Part shown: positions 38,263 to 50,764 of the stretch, piece by piece
How the letters are laid out: the number at the start of each line of letters is the position of its first letter
Position numbering within the stretch: position 1 is the first letter of the stretch
DNA from: Lamellibrachia satsuma
Lineage: Eukaryota > Annelida > Polychaeta > Sabellida > Siboglinidae
NCBI GenBank assembly: GCA_033239005.1
Contig: BSQZ01000106.1
Span: 150,001-214,000, forward strand
Direction: 5' to 3'
DNA: 64,000 nt
The notes under the pieces: generated by a model
What the model saw: only the letters and a program-made list of their open reading frames with translations
Told to the model about the DNA's origin: nothing
The model's database searches: none
Made by a program: the position numbers and the translations under genes

Positions 38263-39667
38263 ACATTTGGTGTAATTATCTTGATTCTACGTGCAAATCT
38301 TGTGAAATTATTGTTAAATATTGCTGTGAAAATCCACATGTATAGGTAATGCAACAAACTAACTTAGTACTGGTAGAGTAATTGTAGTTAAATAATTAAC
38401 AGCAAAATTAAGTATTTTAATAAAAAACTATATTTCTAAGAATCTGATTGCACTCAATCGATGAAATGAGTGTTAACCAGTCATTTAGAATACCTCTTGC
38501 GCTCATTTTTTTCTTTGATTTGTTTCAATCATTGAACAATTACATAATTTCATTATTCTAGTAACTAAGCACAGCCAGGTCCAACCAGCTTAATCAATGC
38601 CATTATGTTCATATACACTTGATATAGTAACAAGAAAATAAAAGATAAAAGTATATAATAATATAGCATTTCTAATAATCATTAATGCAGAAATTTACAA
38701 AGCAAATATCAAATAGATTGTCTTGACTTTGCAATGAATTTAATAATAAACCATGATTTTGGTTTCGGTAAAATGGATCTCACTGTCCAACTCCAAGAAT
38801 CAAGATCGGGCAAAATTTCAACAAAACAACGCGTCGCATTCGAGTAGCGTGAAAATACTTCGTATAGTCACCGGCGTAAAATTCGAGCCACTCCTGAATT
38901 CGACCCATTTTGATATTCTCACTGGTTACTGGTTTAATGACAGAAGTCACTTTCCTTCTGCTGTGGAAGGAAATCCATTACCATCCGTATACAAACGTGA
39001 CCTATCTTATAAGCTTTTGAACGACGCAATAAGTAATATAAGACCAATATAACTACAACACAAGCCTTGCTCTTTACTTTACAAGTCTTTACAAGTCTTT
39101 ACAAAGCCTTGCTCTTTACAGCACTCGTCGACAAGTTGCCTTTGACGTGTCCAAACAAGGTTAAAGCGACACGGTCTGCTCGTTTTTATCGTATAATTTA
39201 AATTATATAACATAAACTATAATATCCTAACATAATACTGACCACCTAAATGAAGTAGGAGCAATTTTGAAATCAACACTTCGGTGTTTACCAAACTAGA
39301 CGTCGTTGGAAGAGGCGGAGATTTGAAATGTCGCTTCTCACTTATGAACGACTTCAGTGGCAACTGACAATCCATCGACCAACACAGAGGCGGTTAGCAG
39401 GCTCCGCGCATGCGCGAAAATCGGGTCATATTGGTAGGAAGTTGTGAGCCAGTCTGTTTACAGCGTTCAACGGAGAAGTTAGACGTTCGTCGGCGTCCAC
39501 TTTCATACCGTAATCTCAAACTAATCACTTGTCTAAGATGGTAACCTCATTCATGCGGTATGATATTAAAACGACACTTTGTTGGTACTCTTCCTTTTGT
39601 CAATTTATTAAAAAGATCAATTAACGTGTATTTCCCTTCTCGAAAACAGTCCCCCGGGCCACTGACT
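38263..39667. other. Unassigned sequence with one promoter-like motif
   Basis: AT-rich to 38750, then a 99-residue open frame (38753-39052) without homology I recognise. ACAAGTCTTTACAAGTCTTT repeats near 39080. A CpG-bearing stretch with an NRF1-like palindrome lies near 39406. Confidence 0.45.
39406..39415. promoter_or_regulatory. NRF1-type palindrome overlapping an E2F-like motif
   Basis: GCGCATGCGC is the NRF1 consensus core. GCGCGAAAA at 39412-39420 overlaps it and resembles an E2F site. Such sites are typical of housekeeping promoters, but no gene was found next to it. Confidence 0.4.
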
Positions 39668-39836
39668 GTGTTGTGGTGGTACCGTGTTGTGGTGGTACCG
39701 TGTTGTGGTGGTACCGTGTTGTGGTGGCACCGTGTTGTGGTGGTACCGTGTTGTGGTGGCATCGTGTTGTGGTGGCACCGTGTTGTGGTGGCACCGTGTT
39801 GTGGTGGTACCGTGTTGTGGTGGTGCCATGTTGTGG
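39668..39836 (+). repeat. 16-bp minisatellite
   Basis: About ten copies of GTGTTGTGGTGGTACC and variants (GGCACC, GGCATC). Confidence 0.95.
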
Positions 39837-39975
39837 CAGTAGCAGCGCTCTTTGGTAGCAACATCACAGCACGTTTTCGCAAACACAATTCAACCAGTCA
39901 GAAAAAAATTCAGTAACAAAAAAACAAGTAATTATATTAAGCATAATATCGAACACTGGCCTTGGCTTAATTGTT

Positions 39976-42443
39976 ATGGCGAATAACAACATCAAGTGTA
40001 TCAAATGTGGCGAACAGTTAAGGCTGTCAGCACCATCTGTGCTGCGTGTAACAGAGAGAACAGCACCGTCTTGTCATAAACAGCTGATGATACTGACACT
40101 GCTATTCTCATGACCGAAGCACTGATGCATGCGAGTGCCACAGAGACGGCGCCAGTAAAGACAACATCACACAAGTCGTGGCAGTTTTCTATACCAGAGG
40201 CAGAGATGCACTGAATGACGCAAAGTGTATCTTGTGGTCCAAAGGTGAAGAGACTGACATTTTAGAACCTATGCAGTCGAGACAAACCTCTTGCATGTGT
40301 GACGACCTACTGAGGGCTCTTAGTAGCCTAATCGAGAATTACATCAAAGTTCAGTGTGTTGCACATGAAAATTGTCCCAAAATGTCATCCAGAGGGATTA
40401 GCCGAGTTGAGTCTAGGCAAGCAACTAGCAGACCTTGAGGGTAAACTCAAAGTGTTCGTGGACACTCTTGTCGATATCAATTCCGAAGCCGTGCGCAACT
40501 GCCAGAAAATTACTGCATTAGAATCTGGCTCCAAACTACACAGGCAACTGATCCAACAGATGATAGTTAAAACCAATGGTCGTAATGCGGAGAATACAAC
40601 ACTGGCAGAGGCTGTTGCCGGTGGCTCCAGTACTCAGCAGAAACATCAGATAGGTGGCAATATCCGTGGTGTGGCTCTGGCTAGCAACGACAGTAGCCAG
40701 GGAGAAAGATGGTATGTGAAGATAATGACTGCGTCTATCTGGGATAAGGATGCTGTCACACTAAACTAAAGAATACGAAAAACGTTCAACGTTTTACATA
40801 CTAACCCTATGCATACTCTGACTATGATTAGCTACAACTGTAAACACTTCAAAGACAGAGGCCCGGAATTTGATCTTATATATGAGATTAGCAAAGAATG
40901 TGATATTTTATTCATACAGGAACATTGCTTAAGTGAATTAACCAAGATGTGTAAATTAGGTGATAGCATGGTCATCACCTGTGACAGTTCTATGGATGTA
41001 TGTATTGCCAGGGACGGTGGTTGTGCGATCTTGTGGAAATTAACACTCAAACTGCAGTCAGGGAGCTTAAGTGCAATCATGTAAGGTTATATGGCATTAT
41101 TATTATTCAAATCAGTAATAAATGTGAAATCATGTGTCTCAGTGTATACATGCCCTGTGATGGCAGGTCCGAAGATGATAAATTTGCTGAATATATGGAT
41201 GTTTTAGGTGAAATACAGCAGTTAATATACAGTTATAATCCCGCACGTGTTATATAGGAGGATGATATGAACACTGATTTGGCCAGGATTACACCTCATG
41301 CACATGCTTCGACGAATTTTATATTGGATTACAATCTTACTGTATGTATAGATGCGCCAGAAGCGGAAGTTGCATATACGTATGTAAATCCAAACGGTTT
41401 TAGCTCTAGAGTCGATCGTTTTATAGTCCCGGCTACGATGGGACAGAGGGTGCTGGAATGTTCTATTGTAGACAACTTGTTGTTTTCTGATCATGTACCA
41501 CTTAACATCAGTTTGGATTTAAATGTAGATCACATGTTTGAAAGAAACTATCACAGGTTAGCTTTGCATAAAGCTAGTACTGAACGAATTGATCCGTACA
41601 AGAGTGATCTTGAATGTAAACTGATCACGTTGCTAGATGATAAAGGGGCATTGCAGTGTAACAATGCCATGTGTAAAAACATGTTAATGAATTATCTAGA
41701 TTATATAATGAGATATTAAGTATGTGCATAACAGCATTCGAATGTATACTAGCCACCTGTCCTAAGCTAACATCAGATTCAGCTGGTGATAGAAGGAAGG
41801 TTCCTGGATGGTCGAAGGAGGTTGAACATCTAAAGCAGGACGCATCGGCAGGGGGCAATCAGGGGGGGCGATCAATGGGAAAGCCACATCAGGGTGATAT
41901 TACAGAAATGGGTCGTATCACAAGGGCTCTGTATCATACAGTTGTTAGACACATTATGAGACAAGGTGACTGAATGTGTACCACTAATATGGCTGAAGCC
42001 GTTAGTGAGAATAGAACCCCTGACTTATTTTCTGAGGTACGTGGATAAAGGGCAGAAATAAATGCCTGCCTTCTAGTGTTGATGGTGTGGTGGGTAATGA
42101 TGAAATAGCTCAACTTTTTTTCTTATAAATATAATCACCTCTACAACAGTGTTTAATACGATGTTGACAAAATTAATAGTATAGGTTCGGAGATTAACAG
42201 GCAGATTAAGGAACCTGTATAATAGATCAGCTGAGGACGTTATCGAAGGTGTCCAGCGACTGAAGCTGGGTAAGTCTGACGGTGAAGAGGGTCTAAATTC
42301 TGAATATATCATACATGGTCCGAGAATACTCTATGTGCTGTTAACAGTAGCCTTTAATAATATGTTGGAACATGGGTATAGCCCAGACTCTAGTGGGAAC
42401 CATGGTCCCTATACCAAAGGACAAGAGACAGTTAGCATGTACA
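39976..42443 (+). mobile_element. Decayed LINE A, 5' part (ORF1-like and endonuclease)
   Basis: Plus-strand coding remains. 39976 starts MANNNIKCIKCGEQLRLS, a possible ORF1 with Cys pairs. From 40809 an endonuclease reads MISYNCKHFKDRGPEFDLIY and ILFIQEHCLSE, continues with CLSVYMPCDGR and DMNTDLARITPHAH, and ends at VDNLLFSDHVPLNISLD. Several frameshifts and stops. It breaks off at 42443, where LINE B is inserted, after VPIPKDKRQLA of the RT start, and resumes at about 44886. Confidence 0.78.
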
Positions 42444-44885
42444 TGAATTGAATTGAATTGAATTGAATTTATTCAACATAATCAATGTACATTTCGATAA
42501 ATTGTAAACATACATAGTTATAAGCCTAATTACCACTAAAGTGGTACAATGAAAACATAGTTAGAGAACAACAATCAGAAAATGTTAAAGGGAAATGCAA
42601 CAAGTTGTAAACTTATAAATTGCATTCCCCAAAAGTAAACAATTGCACTGGTTCCATATATAAAAGAAAAATGACTTAATTAAGCTAGGTCTTAACTACC
42701 CAAAAAGGTATGGTATTTGATACGAAAATAAAATAATATACACATATAGCACGTAACCATGACAGTAATACAATTAATTCATATTTCATATCTATGCAAG
42801 AGTAAGGCTTTGTAAATTTTTTTAAACTTATAAATCGAATTGCACAACTTAATATCAGCAGGCAGGTCATTCCACATCTTTGGTCCTTTTATACTAATAC
42901 ATTCAGCTTTTTAGTAGTCCTACTAAATCTTATTTGGAAATTGCAATTTTTCATACGGGTGTTGTGATAGTGACTAGCATTAACTTTCTGGTAGTACAAC
43001 ATAATATTAGCTGGTAATAGGTTATTATATACCTTGTACATAAATACCATGCTATTGAAGTCCACCATGTCCTGTATAGCTAAAGTGTTCAGCTGATAAA
43101 ACATCGGTCTTGTATGAGACCTATAGTCTGCCTTTAGACATATACGAACAGCTCTTTTCTGAATAATATGCAAAGGTCGTATTCGACTCTTATAGGTGTT
43201 GCCCCAAATTTCACAACAATAATTTAAGTATGGCAATATGAGAGTACAGTATAAAGAGTACAATGCAGAACTAGTCAATAAGTGTTTAACCCTATACATT
43301 ACAGATACATTCTTCGAAATTTTATTTTTATGAGGTTGATGTGTTCACTCCAATTCAAGTGGCAGTCAATGAGTACACCAAGAAATTTTGTAACATACAC
43401 TCTATTAATGTACATACCATTTATACTGACCAAGTGATTGTTTTCACACTTTTTGTTACCGAATACCATAAAATTGGTTTTGGCAATATTTAAAGACAGA
43501 TTATTAACTTGAAACCATCTGCATAATTTGTCCAATTCATTTGATACTGTTTTACACACTTCTGTCAAATCTTTTCCAGAGTAAAAGAAATTAGTATCAT
43601 CCGCAAATACAACCGATTTCATTAATGATGACACATTACACATATCATTAATATATATGATAAACAAAGCTGGACCCAGTATAGATCCTTGTGGTACCCC
43701 ACAAGTGACATTCATGCAATCAGAATTAGTGTCATTAATACAAACATATTGACTTCTATTCATAAGATAGCTGCAGATCCACATATTTGCTATCCCTCTT
43801 ATTCCATAATGCTCAAGTTTGTTTATGAGAATGTTGTGGTCAACCGTATCAAAAACTTACAATCATCAATTGAGGTAGTAATTTCTTCAACAAGCTCCAA
43901 TATTGCCAGTGATGTGGACATATTTTTTCTAAACCCATATTGGCTTTTACACAGTATTTGTTTGTCATCTATAAATGACATCATCCTGTTGTGAAAGATC
44001 TTTTCTAGAATTTTTGAAAACTGTGATAGTAAAGATATAGGCCTGTAATTAGTAAAATCATTCATATCACCATTTTTAAATAGCGGTATAACTCGAGCCA
44101 ATTTCATACCTTCCGGGAAAACCCCCTTCTGTAACGAGGTGTTAAATATATGTTCTAGGGGTGTTACTAGGTGAGGTATTATTTTTTTAACTAGGCACAT
44201 ATCTATATCATCATGATCTTTTGATTTTTTGTGTTTTGAATTATTCACCAGCTTTAACTTCTTCAGTTACAGGCTTTAGAAACAATGTACCCTCAGCCTT
44301 ATCGGACAAGTATCTTGTGAAGACATCATTGCTTCTAGGAATATTATTTGCCAGAGATGGCCCTACATTTACAAAAAAATTATTGAAACTATTTGCAATA
44401 TTTTTGTTGCCAGTAATTGTGGCTCCATTGTTACTAAATTCAGCAGGGTATGTTATACCCTTAGTTTTTTTGTTAATTACACTATTTAGTATTTTCCATG
44501 TTTCTTTAATGTTTCCCTTGTTTTTTTCTAAAAGTTCTGTGTAGTGTTGTTTTTCACAATACCTTAGTATGCTTGTCAGTTTGTTCTTATATTTTTTGTA
44601 TTTTTCTTCACTAGCAATTGATCTCTTCTTTAAGAACTGCCTATACAGTAGATTTTTTTCTTGCAAGCTTGTTTTAATGAATTGGTCATCCATGACTTGT
44701 CTGGCCGTTTGTTAACGATTTTCTGTTTAACGATAGGACATGTGTTGTATATCTTTGTCAACTTTTCAGTAAATGTATTGTACATCACATTAACATCTTC
44801 ACTATTCAGTATTTTGTTCCAGTTAGTTTCCTTGAGCTCATTCATCAGCACATTTATGTTAAGACAATTTATGTTAAGACAATGT
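42444..44885 (-). mobile_element. LINE B nested in LINE A, 5'-truncated
   Basis: A minus-strand element with an AATTC-type 3' tail (tandem GAATT on the plus strand, 42446-42470). Coding fragments: 44241-44851 (linker), 43823-44248 (LEHIFNTSLQKGVFPEGMKL, FTNYRPISLLSQFSKILEK), 43299-43784 (CGVPQGSILGPALFIIYIND, FADDTNFFYS, LSLNIAKTNFMVFG) and 42889-43299 (thumb to C-terminus). FADD is intact, but frames are shifted at about 43850, 43300 and 44245. The element lacks its endonuclease. It splits the RT of LINE A. Confidence 0.85.
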
Positions 44886-45822
44886 TAAGACAATGTTAGA
44901 GCTATTACTCTTAGTAACATTGTTACCAAATTGTTTGATGTTATTAAACTATCTAAGGAACAATATGCACTTACAACATCGCATTTGCAATTTGGATTTA
45001 AATAAAATATGTCCACTACTCATTGCACATATGTCATGATGGAGACAATCAGTCATTACATCGCTAATGGTAGTAATGCCTATGCACTCATGTTAGATGC
45101 CAGCAACGTTTTCGGAAGAGTAAATTATTGTAGCCTGTTTAGAGTACTTCTAAAGCATCAAGTGTCACCTGACTCACCTCTGGTGTTAAGATTGCTGCTG
45201 TATATGCATACTAAATAGAAACTTCAGGTGAGATGGGGCTGTAGTATCTCATCCCAGTTTTTCGCCTGCAATGGAGTCAAGCAGGGAGCAATCCTCTCTT
45301 TTTATTATTATTTGAAAAGTTAGAGAAGAGTGGTGTGGGATGCCACATGGGCAACCACTATACGGGTGGCATTGGATATGCAGATGACCTGACCCTGGTA
45401 ACACCTACAAGGTCTCAACTCAAGGTATTAATCGAGATATGCAAACAATATGCAGACGATTACTGTGTAACGTTTAACAGTGCTAAGAGTATGCATCTTG
45501 TTTTTAGAGGTCGGAGTTGTAAACCCGACAACAGAACAGTTCTCTTTAATGGCACCGAGTTGCAGAGTGTTCGGGATGCTGTACATATGGGCCACCGCGT
45601 ATCCACTGTTAATAAGGATAGCCTAGTAGCCGATGACATTGCAAAATTCTGGAGAGGGTATAACATGTTCATGGGTAATTTTGGTCATATAAAGACTGCT
45701 GTAAAGTGCAAATTATTCAAACAATACTGCTGCTCTTGCTATGTAGCTCAACTATGGAACAGAGCAGTGACTAGTGACATGCAATACAGTAACGCCTTAG
45801 TGATGGACTCGAGTGTGTTATG
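44886..45822 (+). mobile_element. Decayed LINE A, 3' part (reverse transcriptase)
   Basis: Resumes LINE A after the nested insertion: RAITLSNIVTKLFDV, then LDASNVFGRVNYCSLFRVLL (domain with the catalytic Asp), GVKQGAILS, GGIGYADDLTLVTPTRSQL and QYADDYCVTFNSAKSMHLVF. The YADD box is intact, but stops lie near 45000, 45215 and 45300. Confidence 0.8.
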
Positions 45823-45836
45823 ATGAAAACGAGGGG

Positions 45837-46265
45837 TTATGGGAGATTCCATAGTTAGAAATACAGACAACAAACTGAATAAGGCTGAAGACACACGTTT
45901 GTTTGCCGGGGGCAAGAACAGATGTCACAGAAAGGGTGGGAACGCCCTGGGTCCTGGCAAGGGAGGGTCCTGTTTAATGCATTTAGGAACTAATAACGCA
46001 GACATGGAGGACACGGTCACCGTCCGAACAACAACTTGGGCAGATAATTATGTCATGGATTTAATTTGAGGCAGAGGTCAGGGATATCGGAATTGTATTA
46101 GGATGGCAATCAACGCACTAGTGAAGCAGTTACGCGTGGAGGAGAGTTGGATTCGTAAATATGAGGGGATGCTTTGTTGGGAGCATGTTTATGATGAAGT
46201 GCTCTGTCTTAGCGGAAAGGATGCTGCAGCGTTTGTGGATAAACTGTTAAGAACGGTTGACATGG
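45837..46265 (+). mobile_element. CR1 ORF1 SGNH-domain relic
   Basis: Plus-strand fragments match the esterase part of the CR1 ORF1 at 27051: MGDSIVRNTDNKLNK, PGKGGSCLMHLGTNN, then MAINALVKQLRVEE and LSGKDAAAFVDKLL. The Ser and Asn blocks remain, the DGLHLS block reads DEVLCLS, and frames are broken. Confidence 0.75.
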
Positions 46266-46495
46266 TTAGCATAAATTATTTTAATTATCGGACTCTCAAG
46301 AGAACCCGGGTTCGAATATTCTTGCTGTCGTTTCGACGCTTAAGTAATGTTCATTCCACGTTGTTCCAGTTCACTCAGACGTATAAATGAGTACTTGGAT
46401 ATAGTCAGTGGTGGATATGTGAACGCGCAGTCTTCGCGCAGTAAGTGCATGTGGCTGTATGCTTCCCAGAGAAGTAGAGATAATGTTGGAGTGAA

Positions 46496-46775
46496 CAGGC
46501 CTGCCAGGGTGCGGTCCTATTGACTATAAACAGGCCTGCCAGGGTGCGGTCCTACTGACTATAAACAGGCCTGCCAGGATGCGGTCCTATTGACTATAAA
46601 CAGGCCTGCCAGGGTGCGGTCCTATTTACTATAAACAGGCCTGCCAGGGTGCGGTCCTATTGACTATAAACAGGCCTGCCAGGGTGCGGTTCTATTGACT
46701 ATAAACAAGCCTGCCAGGGTGCGGTCCTATTGACTATAAACAGGCCTGCCAGGGTGCGGTCCTATTGACTATAAA
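46496..46775 (+). repeat. 35-bp minisatellite, 8 copies
   Basis: Eight copies of CAGGCCTGCCAGGGTGCGGT followed by CCTATTGACTATAAA, with only single-base differences. Confidence 0.97.
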
Positions 46776-47217
46776 CAGCGCTATATAAGAACATACCGTT
46801 AAGATTTTAGTTGAAACGTTATCTGAAATCAAGCATTGTGTATGCAAAACCATTGCCGGTGACCCAGTGTGCAGCATGCAAGCCAATGTCTGTATACATG
46901 ATTTTATTTCATATTATCGATCTTATCATATCCAAAACTGTCTGACATTCTAAATAGAGCAGCGGACTACGATATAAAGCCAGCATCAACAGCATATGAG
47001 AATCTCTGTAAAAATAGTCAACATATACACTTCAAAATGGTTTTGCTCGTAACAAAGATGACATTTCTATAATGACTGCATCACAAATAATCGGCCACGA
47101 TTAGTTCTGGAATAACGTCAATCGGCCAAAAAGCTTACATCACTGTAAGTTTTCCAAATGGCAGAAAACGTCACAAATACAACAAGAAATATGTAATAGT
47201 TACAATATGCAACTGTG

Positions 47218-47220
<3 letters not shown>
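46776..47220. other. Unassigned spacer
   Basis: No gene or repeat recognised in this AT-rich stretch. Confidence 0.4.
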
Positions 47221-47275
<55 letters not shown>

Positions 47276-47302
47276 CATATATATATATACATATATATAT
47301 AC

Positions 47303-47389
<87 letters not shown>

Positions 47390-47402
47390 AATATATATAT
47401 AC

Positions 47403-47479
<77 letters not shown>

Positions 47480-47498
47480 TATATACATACATATATAT

Positions 47499-47568
<70 letters not shown>
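47221..47568. repeat. TA microsatellite with CATA interruptions, about 350 bp
   Basis: Interrupted TA run; long open frames on both strands here are artefacts of Tyr/Ile codons. Confidence 0.98.
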
Positions 47569-47570
<2 letters not shown>

Positions 47571-47821
47571 GGTAACTGTACACTTTGCAATTTTGGCCTG
47601 TTTACATCATTCACTAGAACATCATAGCCTTGCCACAAAACTACTTCAAATTAAAATAATTTACAAACAATTCTGTGCCACGTCACACCATCTGATAAGA
47701 AAAGACATGACAATCAACAAACGACCACTACAACAAAACTGTTGAGTTCTATTCAACTTTACCTCTCAAAACAAAAGGTTATGTGCCCAAGCTATCAATT
47801 CGATCCACGTACACGCTGCTA

Positions 47822-47994
47822 AAGGCCTGTTCACACCAGCGATTAGTTGCCTGATTGATCGGGCGACACAGTGTCATCCAACCAACTGGACGCATCGTTT
47901 CATTAAAGCAACAAGAAACGATGCATCTAACTGGTTAAGTCACACTGTGTCGCCTGATCAGTCGGACAAGTAATCGCTTGTGTGAACGGGCCTT
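47822..47994. mobile_element. Palindromic MITE-like foldback element, 173 bp
   Basis: Two arms of about 80 nt (47822-47901 and 47915-47994) are about 80% complementary around a 13-nt loop. The outer ends are AAGGCCTGTTCACAC and GTGTGAACGGGCCTT. The whole element would fold as one hairpin. No transposase is present, and target duplications are uncertain. Confidence 0.75.
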
Positions 47995-50130
47995 ACTATG
48001 TCTTCCTCAAATAAACATTCCTTTTCATTTTGGTAAAGTCGGCAATGCCTTGTTCTTGCTACTGGTGCAATGAAGACGAATAGTAACAAGGAAGAACATT
48101 GTTCCATGTTACATAAATGTCCTGTCACCTACACGATTTACAAGACATTACTGTAGTCCAGGGCACGTTCAGGGCAACAAAGAGCACCGACACAGTCGCA
48201 ATGCTGGCAAGGCCTCGGAGATAACATCGTCACAAAAATTACCGTCATTCTATGTTTCACGTTTGAACTGGATTAGCTTTGTTAGAATTTAATTAGCATT
48301 TATTCAGAATTGAGTTAATCATTAATTAAATCGATTACATTTCTAACTGAATCATAATTACCATTACTTTATGAATTCACAATGATTTTTTCACAAATGC
48401 ATTACAAAATATTCCTAAACTTATGTTGTATAAAGAAAAATTTGAAACGACTATTTTTACAGGTGCTTTTAAAAATGATGTTTAGGTTGCAACACGTACA
48501 AGCATTTAACCTATAGCAGGAATTGCGACGCACCACTCTAACACAGTGGACTTACACATCATCACTACACGCTGCCCTGAACGTGCCCCTGGTAACCGAA
48601 AACAAACTTGGCTCGAGCGAACAATTCGCCTGCATTCTTACAAAAATTTAACTTGACGGTTTTCACAAGAAACTGTCGAACACGCTGGCAGACTTTGGCA
48701 CAGTAACTCAAGAAACATTAAACAAAAAGTAGTTCCAACATCTGAACCAAGTGATTATGCAGTGTTCTGTTCCGGGCATCCATTCTTCTGTCATTCATAA
48801 CAACAATTTGACAGACACTAATGTGAAAAGGCAAGATGTAGACCGCTCATATAATCAATATAAATAATCTGTTTGAACGTAAATTGCCCACCTACAACTT
48901 CCATTGTTATCAAACAGTGGTCGCGGCATTCTGCAGCTTGGCTATTTCTAGAACGTCTCACACTAACATCATAATAGCAGATTGCGATGATAAAATGTAG
49001 AAACGATAACGACAGATCTGTTTACAACTTTGCACATGTCAGTTCACAAATTCACGTATAAATCTGTTTACAACTTTCAACGAAGTCGCACGTGCAGAAG
49101 CACCTAAGAATTCTTCAGCTGCATAGCAACCAATTACTTGCTGTCATGACAACCAACTCCACTGCGCCTAATCAACTTCAGTGGTATGATGTGTCTCTAC
49201 TGCGTGTCATCAGTCCATGCCAATTGAGTCCATTGTGCTATAACTCAGGTGTTCATTGGAACGGTGTACTCGCCTTTGTGACCAACAGGCTGAGGTGCGC
49301 AACAATATCGAACTGGATACTGCACCAAAACGGCTCTGGTCAGAAACTTTGCACGCTGCAACCAGGCAAACATTACAGGTGGTGGTCTCTCTTCAACGAA
49401 GCAATGCCCACAGCAATTGGTGATAACATATCAGTACCGATTATTTCCACCAGTTTGTGAACACACAACTTAACCGACACGAACATCTGTTCTCTGGGTA
49501 TCGAATGCGCAGTCATCACATCTACTTACGAGTCACGACATCATCAGCTGCACATACATTCAACAATGTATCAACTGTCATGCTTGAGTGATCAAAGTTT
49601 TAACTCACACCCCAGTGAACAATGTTGCGATTCAGTGATGGAAAGTGGAAGTCACATGTCAGTGACCAATGTTAGATGTCGTGGTTGGCTGACTGGAATT
49701 TCTATTTCAGCGAACAATGTTTTCACCATCTTATCCAAGCTAGAAAATGTTAGAAGCCATTCGCACCCTTGGCAAGAAGCACCCTTGGTAACACATTCCT
49801 GTCTCCATCTCATTCTCTCAAGCTGACTAGTTCCAGAGTCTGTCGAAGATTCCCGACGAGCTCCTCCTGCGTTTTGACAGCTGTGAAATGACTGACACCA
49901 ACGAGGCCTTGTCCGACCTAAATGACACAACTGTCCTTCAATGGCACACATATGATGCGTCAACGACGAGTTCAACATGGTTGTCAAAGACGTCAACGCA
50001 ACGATACGTCACGGTGGAACACGTCAGATGTGCGTCGAAGTGTTTTGTGTGTCCAAGTCACTGGAACAGCCGCCTCTAGTCATTGGTTCGAGATGTAGTG
50101 TTTCTTGTGGTTTGTGAGCATTTCTGTGAC
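47995..50130. other. Unassigned region left of RASA1
   Basis: Contains a 435-bp interval bounded by inverted repeats (48158-48592) and short open frames of unknown meaning on both strands. The last coding exon of RASA1 may lie here or further left, but I could not identify it. Confidence 0.4.
48158..48592. repeat. Interval bounded by about 19-nt inverted repeats
   Basis: CCAGGGCACGTTCAGGGCA at 48158-48176 pairs with TGCCCTGAACGTGCCCCTGG at 48573-48592. It could be a non-autonomous DNA transposon; no coding capacity inside. Confidence 0.5.
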
Positions 50131-50316
50131 AGCGACCAGCGTCTTCAGAAGGGGCTACAAAGATAACAAACACTGTTATAGTGACCAATGTCTTGAGGAA
50201 GGGCTACAAGGACAACAAACTCTGTTATAGTGACCAGCGTCTTGGGGAAGGGCTACAACGACAACAAACTTTGTTATAGCGACCAGCGCCTTGACAAAGG
50301 GGTACAAAGACAACAA
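50131..50316 (+). repeat. Tandem repeat of about 49 bp, 4 imperfect copies
   Basis: Each copy has GACCAGCGTCTT, GGGCTACAA and ACAACAAAC, followed by GTTATAG. Copies differ by up to a quarter. Confidence 0.8.
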
Positions 50317-50641
50317 AACATCAGTAGAAGGAATATGAACACTCTAAACCTGCAGAAATTGCAAATTGACATGAAATTGCAAATGTACATAAAATTTAAC
50401 TACCCACTATAGCGTATAGTTGCCACAAACTAAATAAGCGGTATTTCAACATAATTCTGAACATAACATTTTACTAAAAATTATGCAGTTTTGAAATAAC
50501 CTAACTCTCCTTAGATCTTGAGGTAACATCTTCCACAGTTTCAAATAACAAATGACGACAGGGACATGGGGAAATGAACCCCAAGACCAGATTAAGTGAC
50601 GAAAAGAGCGTTGAATATGACAGAAGAACTAAATAGATCAC

Positions 50642-50764
50642 CTTCGTGTAACTCATCTCTTGCAGCTCCTTGAGGTGTGACACACAGATCTGATGAACAG
50701 TGGCAAGACTTCGTGCAATGTCAGCTGTCGGGCACTCGGGCGTGTTGGGCACATCGGGCACATT
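50642..50764 (-). CDS. RASA1: RASA1 exon: end of RasGAP domain
   Basis: Acceptor TCTTACAG|AATGTG. Encodes NVPDVPNTPE, CPTADIARSLATVHQICVSH and LKELQEMSYTK. The donor AAG|GTGATC is weak. Reading on, the frame stays open to a stop at 50501, but the added residues look non-coding. Confidence 0.88.

Noticed and set aside
39547..39888. 113-residue minus-strand frame through the 16-bp repeat
   Set aside because: Most of it is repeat. The C-terminal 35 residues match no family I recognise.
46262..46335. tRNA-like stretch with TGGTTAGCAT and GGGTTCGAAT (A- and B-box resemblance)
   Set aside because: The T-arm and anticodon stems do not pair, so it is not a tRNA gene; at most a relic of a tRNA-derived SINE.
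47118..47745. Tyr/Ile-rich open frames on both strands
   Set aside because: Artefacts of the TA microsatellite.
48630..48730. Coding-like plus-strand stretch ending in a stop near 48730
   Set aside because: Only about 25 residues long, with an upstream stop and no acceptor; I could not tie it to a gene.
49092..50079. Overlapping open frames on both strands
   Set aside because: No homology, no repeat structure and no splice-consistent link to RASA1.
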